In this document: positions 1 to 10,530 of the stretch, piece after piece
How positions within the stretch are numbered: the first letter of the stretch is position 1
Layout: each line of letters starts with the position of its first letter
Source of the DNA: Salminus brasiliensis
Taxonomy: Eukaryota; Chordata; Actinopteri; Characiformes; Bryconidae
Assembly: GCF_030463535.1 (NCBI RefSeq)
Contig: NC_132887.1
Span: 17,785,358 to 17,849,357 of the forward strand
Reading direction: 5' to 3'
Length of the DNA: 64,000 bases
Notes under the pieces: model-generated
Database searches by the model: none
The model's input: the letters and a program-made list of their open reading frames with translations, nothing else
What the model was told of the DNA's origin: nothing
Translations under genes and position numbers: made by a program

Positions 1-61
1 AAAAAGTCTATTTAAACCTAGTTTTAACACTTTGGGCCTGTGTATTTGTTTCAAAATACAG

Positions 62-3000
62 ATGAACGATTTACCCATTAGGCTGAACACAACAGCTATT
101 CTGAGGGAAGGAGCACTGTATAATCGTCAGATGGAAGAGGAGCTAAATAGGTACTGTCTAAAAAGTAATGATCACACATCCAGTTACTACACTAAACAAC
201 TCAGTTATTTTTCACATGTTGTGAAGTGACTGTATAATAGAGAGATGAATATGTCTTGTGGTTTTAGATGTGTACAGTTTGATGAAGTGTGTGAACAGTG
301 TTAAAGTCCAAACAGTTTCAGAACAGACCACAAACTTCCCAGTCTATACAGTTTGTATATGAACAGTAACCTGATAAAAATGCCCTTTTTTGAATTCATC
401 AAGTTGTGATGTCAACTTTCAATTTAGAAGAAAGTATTTTAGTCTTTTAGTCTCAAATATTTTAGTCTGAACTTTCTTCTAAACTACAGGTTCTTTCATA
501 CTTTTCTGTACCCTGTACTGCTTCATTGTACCTGTGGAAGGGTCTGCCATCCTGGGCCCAGTTTCCCAAAACCATACTTGTGTTAAGGCCTGTTTAGTAC
601 ATATGAGGACATTATTCATGGAAAAGTCTGGCCCCTTAATGACTAAATTATGAATAACACAGTAAACTGTTTAAATGTGTGTTCACAGGCTTGAGCGTCT
701 GACGCAGGGGGCCAGCGAGCCCTCTGCGTTCCTGCAGTGGCAGAGGGAGATGAGGGAGAAGGACCTGCAGGAGGAACTGGCCCAGGTGGAGCGCAGGAGG
801 CTGGAAGGCAGGATCAGTTACGAGGAGGCAGTGCTGGCACGGCAACGTGTGCTGGAGCTCAACCAGCACAAAGCCCAGCTCAAAAAGGAGGAGGTGAATG
901 CCATGGAGTCAGTGTGTTAGTATTAACGCATGGTAACAACGTGTAATACATTGAAATACTGCTTTGTGGAGTGCGTTTAGACAGCCATTCTAATTAGTGA
1001 GTTCAGCACCCACTGCTGACACAGGCATTTAGAAGTATATTTTACTATACAAATACGAATTTTGTTCTCTGGAGTGATCAGGCCCCATCAAATACCAGTA
1101 GGAATTAGCTGAAGTGGCGTTTGTGGTCCAGAACGAATTATCCAGCATGTACTAGATCTCACTTACAGTCTTGTGGCTGGATGCATTCAAATAGAATAAA
1201 AAACAATACAGTACAGACAAAAACAATACAGTACAAGACAGACTGCAGAAAGAAACAGCTACTTATACAGATACATATACATCTTTACTACAACATGCCT
1301 AGACATTTTAAGTCTTTTTAAGCTAAAACCAGAACTACTAGCTTTGTAGTTCTGTTCCACACAAACTGGACCACAGTGGGGGTAATGCTACCACACACTG
1401 TGCTGAGGTAAATGTAGTTGTACATTTAGTAGTTGTACAAATGTAGTAGTGGAGAGGATTTTCTAGACTAAAGTAAGTCATACTGTGTTTTAAATCACAT
1501 CTGTCTGTGCAAAACAAATTAAGGCCTGGCTGCCATTTAAGCAGGTTAAGAGATGTGTATTTATGCAGATGAGATTGGTGACAGTCCAACATTTGTTAGC
1601 AGTGTTAACCTAGCATCATCTTTTGCAAACTAAAGAAACATGTCAGGTATTCAAACATGCCTTGACTGATCCACTGCATCTAGGGTGTGTGATAAATCAT
1701 GTTCATTAGATTTTTCATTAAACTATTCCTTTAAAGCAGCATTATACAAAAGGGTATTTCTTGCTCCTGGGCTCCCCCTACAGTCAGAGAGTTGTCTCTA
1801 AAGGCCATGCATTACACTTGCATTTCTGGGCAAGCTGAAAGATACAAAACTTGCAACCAAAGTGAAAGAAGCATGTGGACTGATGTGGTAGAGACATATT
1901 GCAGGATGTTACTCAAATATGACTCAGATTACACAGTATTCTGTGTTCTCATGTGTGCTTTTCTGCCTGCTTTTCCAAAGTTAGCTGCATGCTTAACCTG
2001 AAGTAGCAACCATAGAAATGCTATTATCGCTTTTAAAAGTCAGTGGAGCATGGACATGATTTTGAAGCTGTTATTTTAAGGTTACAAATGCTACATAATG
2101 TTTCTTTAAAGAAGAATGTGTTTGTGTGTCTCAGACTGCAGAGCTGATGCGCAGGTACGCAGAGAAGCGTCTGAGAGAGGAGAAGGAGATTAAGGAGCTG
2201 GTGCAGCAGGTTGCCAGCGGCCACAAAAACGCCAAAGCTGCCAGAGTCAAACTGCATGAACTCAAGCAACGTATTGGTAAGTAAAAATTTAGAAATTTTT
2301 TTTGAGCAAATCTTATCTTTGAGCTTTCAGAGATATGAGGTTTTCTCACAACTTTCTTACAACTGTGTGTGTGTGTGTGTGTACTGCAGTGAAGGAGGTT
2401 TCTGAGCAGAGCCGAGAGCTCCTTCAGCAGGCACTGGAGGAAGCTCAGGCTGAGCTGAGTCGCAAGTTTGAGCTCATCCATCAGATTCGAGCTCTTGAGT
2501 CAGTGCCTCACGTCAGACACAAGTTTCTGGACGACACAGAGGTGCTCACCATCTTACACATAATGCAGTGGCTACCAGTGTGAAAATGAACATATCTGAT
2601 CTAGCAATCATTGGCCACCTTTTTTTTGTCGGCATGTCTCAGACAGGAGGTCACGAACTGCTGTGTGAGATGTCTCTGGTGGAGCTGCGGGAACGCTTAG
2701 CTAGGCTGAGGGAGGAGGAGCAGCGGGAGCAGGAGGAGAAGAGGCACAAGATCCTGGAGGAGAAACAGAGCAGAGAGCAGCTACTGCTGGAGCAGCTAGA
2801 CACCATCGCTATGCGCAGGGCTGGAGCAGGGCATGCCAATGCACAAAAGTAAGTAGGCTTCTCCCAATCACTGACATAACTGGGATCTTATTTTTCCCAA
2901 TTGCCTTCAGTAAATAAAAACAAATGACTACATATTTGCAGGCTCCAAGTTACTGCTCTACAGGCAAACAGTTGAAGTAGCTATCCATGAGTAATAGGTG

Positions 3001-4079
3001 TACAAATCACCATATAAGGCATCCAAAAAGGCACAGCTGTTGGTCCGCTTGCATTACCGGTATTTGCATCATTAAATGAACATGTATGTGAGTAACTGAT
3101 TTTCTGTGTGAAACAGGCAGGAGGAGGAGAAGAAAATAAGACTGAAGCTGCAGGAGGCAGTGAGTAAGGATGAGAGAGTGGTGGCCCTGCAAAAGACTCT
3201 GGAAATGAAGCAGCAAGAGAGACAAAAGAAGAGGAAGAGTGAAAAGGCCAAAGCAAACATAAAAAACCAGGAGGCTACTAAGGCGGCCAAGAGCTATATT
3301 AATAAAAAGGTGAGAAAAGCACTCATTGTTTATTATTTTATTACCATCAATATACACTGATCAGTCATAACATTAGCACCAGTAAAGTGAAAAACATTAT
3401 CTCTATGTACCCATCCATCAAGGGGTGGCTACACCAGGTAGCAAGTGAACAGTCAGTTCTTGAAGTTGTTGGGCAAGCATAATAATCTGAGCCACATTGA
3501 TAAGAACCAAACTGTGATGGCTAGACAACTGGGTCAGAGCATCTCCAAAACATCATGCAGGTCTTGTGTGCAGTATAGTATGCAGTAGTCAGTACCTACC
3601 AAAAAGTGCTCCAAGGAAGGACAACCGGTAAACCAGGATAAGAGGCCATAGCCACCTAAGGATCATTGATGCAATTCATGGAGACCCACCTAACAACTTA
3701 CCCAGTGTAAAGGATCTGCTGACAACACCTTGGTGCCAGACACTATAGGACACTTTCAGAGGTTTGGTGGAGTAATCATGTCGAAATGGGTCAAAGCGGT
3801 CGTGTTGGCAAAATGAAGACCTACTCGATATTAGGCAGGTGGTGCTAATGTTATGGTTAACCAATGTATCTATTTATGAATAGTGTAGGTATTGGTTATA
3901 TTTTATAATGTCCACTGAAAGCCATGCATGTTTTTAAAAGTTATTTCCCCCCCTACATTGAGCAGCAGGCACTGGAGGAACAGCACTGGTTGCACCTGGA
4001 ACAAGCTTTAGAAAGACAAGTCCAAAAAGAAGCATCAAAAAGAAATACTCCAGGTCAGACTTATGGAATTGCTACATAA
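62..4079 (+). CDS. cfap99: CFAP99-like ciliary coiled-coil protein, 3' part of gene
   Basis: Seven exons are readable: 62-150, 689-893, 2135-2276, 2390-2541, 2643-2848, 3117-3309 and 3966-4079 (3963 is an alternative acceptor), all with AG/GT borders and continuous phase, ending at TAA 4077-4079. They encode about 366 residues. The first visible exon starts MNDLPIRLNTTAILREGALY; earlier exons lie outside the window. The rest is almost entirely charged, Glu/Lys/Arg/Gln-rich coiled coil (for example WQREMREKDLQEELAQVE and LVELRERLARLREEEQR), with no transmembrane or catalytic motif. I identify it as cilia and flagella associated protein 99 from recall of that family's RLNTTAILREGALY segment and coiled-coil layout; family members are axonemal or ciliary. 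Another ciliary coiled-coil protein remains possible. It is convergent with rtkn2, 1.1 kb away. A (TG)n tract lies directly before the 2390 acceptor, and a Tc1 remnant occupies the last intron. Confidence 0.72.
3353..3870 (+). mobile_element. Internally deleted Tc1-like element in last cfap99 intron
   Basis: The ends are imperfect inverted repeats sharing CATAACATTAGCACC: near 3366-3380 on the plus strand, and its complement ending in the block 3840-3869. The interior keeps decayed segments typical of a fish Tc1 transposase N-terminus (around 3515-3640: reading like TGSEHLQN and a SKEGQPV-type stretch) and of its C-terminal end, but is only about 0.5 kb long, so most of the transposase is missing. 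It is non-autonomous. Confidence 0.7.
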
Positions 4080-5201
4080 GACCTTTTTTCATTCTTCTTT
4101 GTTTAAATAAGGTCTGCACAATTAAGAAGTTCAACATCTTGGTGAAACAATTTAATAAAAAGTGTCAAGGAAATCTACATTTGCAGTGTGTATATCTATG
4201 CTTGTATATAACCATCATAATAACTTTATAAAGAAAAGAAAAAAAATATATATAAATAAAGGAAATTGCATATGCAATTGGTTTTAGTGGTTTATTCTGG
4301 AGTAATGACAACCTGCAAAGAACAAATACATGTACATGGAGGCAATGACAACAAGATTCCACTGAACATAAGTGAAGTATTGCACGTAACTATTTACCAC
4401 TAAATTTCACTGTCTACCACAAACTCACTGGCTAGCATATTCTAAATCACATTTCACATAGCTTTAAGTGCAGTTTATTACATCTGCATCGATTAAGACA
4501 GTCCATCTCATAAGTTGGCCTAGTACACATTTAAGAAGCCATCTGTAGAAAGGATCATTAGTCATTTCATAATATACATTTCTGCTTAAATGAAAAACTC
4601 TATGTGCGCTTCTTAACCATCACTAGCAAATCATCAAAATATACTAATATCTGCTACTCAGTCTTTTAAGTTTGCAAATGTTTGACGCTAGTGTTACATT
4701 TTCAATGACTTTTCTTTGCCAGTAAAATTATATTGGGCTAATACTACAGATTCTATACTAAATAAGCATCACCCCCGTTTCACCTGTATAACATTATGCT
4801 ATTAATGTAAACTATAGAATGCTGTACATGGTGTGCTATTGAACCTGAAATCAGCAGCAGCAGCAGCCACTTTATGTGCCAAGGTCCTTATCAAAAGTGC
4901 ATATAGTTTAGTGGTTCATTATTTTTTGGAGATTGTAAGTGTTTATATATCATTTTAAATACATGCACATTCACAGTTTGTTAGATTTAAAAGACATGAT
5001 ATTAGCTGCCAAAACATTAGTTTCAGTCCTGCCAACTTTGAAGTCTACACTTATGTAAAAAATATTTTTTGGCTGTTAACCAAGAGCTGTTTTGATTACT
5101 AAAATCTTTACTAAAATGATTACTTGGTAGTAATAAAATGGGCAGAGATGACAAAACAAAGGGTATATCTTGTTTGTTCAGTTTGAGCATTTTGTACTAG
5201 C
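4080..5201. other. Convergent intergenic region between cfap99 and rtkn2
   Basis: AT-rich sequence between two stop codons facing each other. It should hold both 3' UTRs. There is a short CAG run near 4856-4867. I see no ORF or repeat family of substance. Confidence 0.6.
4255..4260 (+). terminator. Candidate polyadenylation signal of cfap99
   Basis: AATAAA lies 176 bases after the cfap99 stop codon. A second AATAAA occurs near 4153. On the opposite strand AATAAA complements lie at 4291-4296 and 4474-4479, which could serve the convergent rtkn2, so the two 3' ends may nearly abut. Confidence 0.45.
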
Positions 5202-8200
5202 TCACCAAGCTTTGGGGTTAATCTTCTCCCTGAAAGATTTCCTCAGTTTGTTTCTAGGGGCAGGGATGGGGGGCTGAGGAGCTTGGATGCTGTTCTTTTC
5301 TGTGTGTTCAGACTGGCCAAGCTCAATGTCCCTTTCTTTCGGGATGTGAGGATTCTGAGAGGGCTCGATCTGGGCTAAAGGTGGATTTTTGCGAGATGGC
5401 GCATGAGTTTTCTGTAACTGCTGGATGATGGCAGAGAATTTTGCATCCAGCGATGGCCGCCCTGTACGAGGCCTTGTCCCCTTACAGGAGTTTTCCTTCT
5501 CCAGATAGGACGGGGCAGTGACGGCATGAACAAATGGTAATTTATCAGGGGGAGGTGGAGGGGCTCTTCTCTTCTTGTTGCTTGGACTGGAAATGGAGTG
5601 GACACTATCTTTACCTGGTGACAGCACAGTTTTCTGCACTACCATTGGTCGCGACCCCTCAAAGAGAGCTGCCCAGTGAGGAGGTTCCCTTTCCTCTTCT
5701 TGACCAATGAGAAAATGCCCATCAGTTTCCTCAATCTTATTGTGAATAATATCAGTCAAACTCTCAAATTTCCCTGGAGAACCAATGCCTGCAAAGCAAC
5801 AAACCAGTTTCAATTACACAGGTGAAAAGCCATGTACAGGAAATCAATAGACAGTGTACAGCATTTACTTACTCAGGTCATTATAAACAGAGTCTGCTTG
5901 TTTGGCAAGGAAAAGTGGGGGTTTCCGTGGGGACAAAACTTCAATTTCCATCAGCCTGTCACAGGTGTGCTGCCACTTACCTATTGCAGAAGCAAACAAT
6001 TCAGTTTTCTTTATTCAACCAAAAACACACAATAGCTTGTTAATCACCATCTTTCTCACAAGTATCTCACTCACTCTGGTCATAAAGGTGTTGCCAAAGG
6101 GCATTCAGCCAGTCTTGCAATTGTTCATGTGTCTCAGCTGTGAATACATGGCTAGCAGGGTCTCCTGTCCCTGGATTAATCAGGCTCAGTCTAGCCCCAC
6201 TCTTCTGGTGGCCCTCCACCACACGGATGCGGGTGTCCTAGGAATTACACACAAAAATGCATGTAGTTTTGGCTGACAATAGACTACATGTTTGAAACAC
6301 ACTAAATATAAAAGCCTCCAAAGCCTCACAACATTAAGCCAGTTACTTCTGCTAAAATTCTTCAGCATGAGATTCAATGTATGCTCTAAATGCAACTTAA
6401 TATTACTGTTTTAGTTTGCCATCCTACCTTGTTTATGGCAATAACGAAGCTGGGCTCCACCTTGGCTTGAATCTCCTCAGGGGTGAAGTAGCAAGAGAGC
6501 AATCCAGCCTTCAGCACACAGTACAACCTGCAGCAGCGCTGCAAACCCTCCACAATTTGCTAAAACAAACAGATATCATTGTAAACTCACTGTCACATAC
6601 AACAGAAGTGATACTGCATATGAATGCCTTTTCATTAGAAGTAGTACTATGATACACACAAGATATTTAAAAGATTTGTGCCCTTCACCTGTTGGCTGAG
6701 GTAGCCACTCATCATATCCTGCTTCATGCAGTCAGGTTGTGCCACCAGCTGACAGCACAGGTTTCCATAGAGAGGCAGCCATGACGATGCCTCCACTGAG
6801 CAAGCAGAGACCAGAATAATTCAAAGTAACATCATAAACTGTGTCCATTCCATCACATGGCAGTTGACAAATCAGAACGGTAGGGTGAGATTTGGAAAGG
6901 CGGTGTCAAAATCTCTAAAAGCTCTTAAAAAGCAGGTCAGTCAAAAACATTTTTTTTTCAAAACCACTTACCATTCTTTGAGACTATGAGTGAATGAGAC
7001 TGAAATGAGCCCTCTGCCTGTTCCAAAGCAAGAGTTGTGTATGCCAATAGAGAATACTGCACCCCACTGAAATCGGAAAAATGGGAGAAGTTACAACCCG
7101 TTACGAACATTTGCAGCGAACACTGATGAGCACACAAACTGAAAGAAGACCAGTGCTTACGGTGGCATAGGATTGGCTTGAAGAAAAGCATCAGGATCAC
7201 TTTCATCTACAACGGGGGAAAGTTTCTTCCCAGATGCTTTGCCAAAAGAGGAACGCAATTTCCTGGCCAGTTTCTTTGGCGTGTTGACCAGAGGTCCCTC
7301 CTCTTCTATTGCACAGCTGTAAAGCTCAACCGCCAGCTCAAAGTCCGGCTTAGCCTCAGAACTATGACAAAAGCAATCAGACAGAGACAGGCCTTTGCTG
7401 TACTCAATTTCACTCCAATTATAATTTATTACAAATCCTGTCAACCGGAATACTTACAAGACAGTAATGCCCTCAAAGCAGACGTCAGTCACTGTTCGGT
7501 CTACAATTACCATCTCTGTGTCAAATATCTCACAGCCAATCTTCATTAGACAAAAGACTGCCACTCGCTGAGGGTCTGTTGAAAGAACTCCAGACTCAGT
7601 AGGTGATAAAACAAGCATGATGTGGACACTGTCTTAAATTCTTAAAACTTATTACAGTTAAACAACTAAAGCAGTCATAATATTTCATCACACAGAGTGG
7701 GCTGCAGTGTCATATCCACTATGCACTCAGAAAAGCATATTGTGCATCACAAAATGTATTAGGATGATAAAGACCGTCACAATTCTCTCCGATACTCTAT
7801 TGTGATGTAAAGTATGAGATGTCAATACATTTAGACAGACATCTAATCTAGATATCTATTAAGTCCAAGAAATTAAGCACTCACTCCCTTTGTTGTTGAA
7901 GTGTTCAGAATCCTTCCAAAATAGTGGGATTCGCAGACCTGTGTGGGGAGGATTTACACATTATTTAAAGTTTCACATCAAAGACCAAGTAATAACAAAA
8001 ACAGGGTTTTAAACTACTTGCCTGATATGGCTACTTTCCCCTTACATGGCACTCTGTTCTGAGAGTCTAAGGACCTGTAAAACAAGGCCATTTTACAACA
8101 GTTACTTACATTTTGTGTATAAATATGCACAAATTTGAGCGTTATGTCTGATTATATAATAGGTCTACAACAGACATACTGTGGAACTGATCATTTCACT

Positions 8201-10379
8201 TTAATTTGTTGGTGTGAGACTGCACTAAATGTTTACATATTTGCAATTTTTAATTGCTGCTTGTATGTTTGACCAAGTTACTTATTTATTCTCAGGTTCA
8301 GCTGCTAGATTTTATTTTGAATTACGCAAAATATTTAAAAATAAGATTGATTACTGTTTGTGTGTCTGACAAAGTGAAACTACTTATTTTGGCGGATACA
8401 TTTTATGTATTTTAATATATTCTAAGTTTGACACCTTTTTTTTTAATGCTATGTCAAGGTCCTGCACCACTGTTTATTTTAGTGACAAATAAATAGAAAT
8501 TTAGTACATTTATATCTATGTGTTAATTTGTTATATTTTGTTTTACAAGTTGATTAAGTGAGATTTGAGTTTATTAATTCAATAATGGTATCAGACTGGT
8601 ATCAGGTATCAACCAATATGCAAAGTTAATGTATCTGTACTGGAACTGAAAAAGCTGGATCTATGCATCCCTAATGCAAAACCAACAGCAATACATAGCA
8701 ATGCAAAGCAATATGATCTTTTACTCATATCATGTAGCCCTACCTCCTTCTAAGACTTCTAGCCACGTCCTGCTGTTCTTTTCTCCTCCGTGCCTCGGCC
8801 ATGTAGGCTTTGATTCTCGCATTGCAGGTTAACAGACTTTTGGCTGCATCAAGGATTTGTTCTCTCTTGGTACTTGCAACCAGAAGCTTGTATGCACCAG
8901 CTCTCATTCGCATCTCAAAGTCCATCTTTTCCTGTATATCACAGTCCTAACAAAAAGTCAATGTCAAAGATTAGCAGGGATACTACAAAGCAGACTAATG
9001 GTAAATATCAGGTGCAGACTGCAGCCACAAGACAACAGGCAGTGGAATGGGGAGGATAATCACTGCAACACAATTCTCAGGGAAATGAGACGTTATGAGA
9101 GATGAAATGGCTGGGAGTCTTCTAAATCACTGCAGGATGGAAGAGCATGGCACAAAAACTACCATAGAACAACAAGAAAAGGGAATATGAGCCTCCACTG
9201 CTCCTCCAGTTTCATGAGCAGTGTCTATAAGGCAGGTTTAAAGAATGAGCTGAAACAGGCATGACAAGGGCCTTTATATGCAAGTGGGAGGAGTGTGGAA
9301 CAAGTATGGTGAATGAAGATGCAGGCTGACCTACACAATGGGACTCACTAGCTAGGAGACCAGATTGAAGAGCTGTGCGGTGATGTCTGAGGATTAAATT
9401 ACATCAGCTTTTTCTTTGCACAATTTTAGGACCAAAATGTTGTTTTTTTTTTGTTTACCACCAACCAATATTGTATTTTGAATATGCACTTATGTAATGA
9501 TTATCAAAGAGGTTTGTGAATGTTTAGATCTAAACCGATGAATAATGTTGAAGTTAGAAAGTTAGTAAGAAAAAATGGAAGAGTTCTTTACAAAGACACT
9601 ATAGAAAGAACTACAGTATTTTTATAGAATGGCAGGGAGACAATCACCACACACTCCCTCAGACATAGTCTACTTGTAGACTACCTGGAATTTCTTAGAA
9701 ATTTGTCGTATATACAACAAATTCATGTCCTCTATTATCTGCTGAGGGTCATTCAGGCTTGTGCATCGTTTCATGCCTCCTGGTTTCGCCTGAAAGGGAT
9801 ATTAAATGAACGGTTAGGTGGTTAGCAGACACTGAACTAGTCCCAGAATTGAGACTGAGGTCTGGGGACAGGGGGGAAAACATAGCCATCATATATCAAG
9901 CGGCTTCATTAACGTAGGACAGCATGTTTGGACTTATAGTTGCAATATTCATTCATCACATGCAACAAAACCCTAAATGACAAAGTAACGGTTTACATTA
10001 TTATTTTTATTTTATTTTTATTTCGAAAACGGTTAGCTGATATTCCAACAAGGATATTAGCAGTAACTAATTTAATGATAACGCAAATGCCCGAATTAAT
10101 ACCAATAATATATTTATAAAGGCAAAACATTAGATTACACCAGGTTAGTGCAGTAAACAGAAGAATGCTAGCTCGCCACCTGTAAGCTGTAGTTCCCATA
10201 TCACGCTGCCTTACCATCCGCTACCTTCAGCGAACTCAACCTACCTCATTTTGTAAAAACAACGCACTTTCCCTTATCTTCTTTCTCTTAACTTCCATGG
10301 CGAAAGACGAACACGACGACACGGTGGACCTTGCACCAACATTTCGTCTAAAAATTCGTCCGTCCCGCGGTAGATCCAT
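5202..10379 (-). CDS. rtkn2: Rhotekin-2 (HR1/REM, anillin-like and PH domains)
   Basis: Thirteen coding exons on the minus strand: 10379-10245, 9789-9685, 8946-8744, 8074-8022, 7938-7885, 7575-7458, 7361-7161, 7066-6972, 6795-6689, 6559-6428, 6237-6075, 5980-5873 and 5788-5202. Phases agree throughout, giving about 686 residues (human RTKN2 is about 609). Residues 81-148 are the HR1/REM Rho-binding domain (KMDFEMRMRAGAYKLL, TCNARIKAYM). An anillin-like region follows at about 160-310 (CKGKVAIS, RIPLFWKDSEHF, TPKKLARKL). A PH domain spans about 358-455. The tail is proline-rich and ends PIPAPRNKLRKS. The segment ESLTDIIHNKIEETDGHFLI is diagnostic for RTKN2 rather than RTKN. The family is a Rho-GTP-binding scaffold linked to lymphocyte signalling and NF-kB. 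The 8022 exon has a GC donor. The N-terminus is longer than human, with start chosen at MDLPRDG; the same frame stays open upstream to 10475. The cfap99 gene is convergent and znf365 divergent. Confidence 0.93.
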
Positions 10380-10439
10380 ACTGGCTCTTTCCAGGAGAGA
10401 CAAGCCCCCTCCAGCCCAACAAACCGACAGACTCCGCGA

Positions 10440-10530
10440 CTGTGATTCAGCCAATGGGCTGCGTGCAAACCTCACCGTTGCCTAAACAACCACCGGGTCG
10501 TACCACTTTCAAAATTTGAAATGGAGCAGT
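10440..10530 (-). promoter_or_regulatory. Likely rtkn2 proximal promoter with CCAAT box
   Basis: CCAAT lies at 10451-10455 (ATTGG in the rtkn2 sense), about 70 bases upstream of the chosen ATG, followed upstream by a CpG-containing stretch and the short palindrome-like TTCAAAATTTGAAA near 10508-10520. There is no clear TATA box. The neighbouring znf365 is transcribed away from here, so a shared divergent promoter is possible. Confidence 0.4.
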
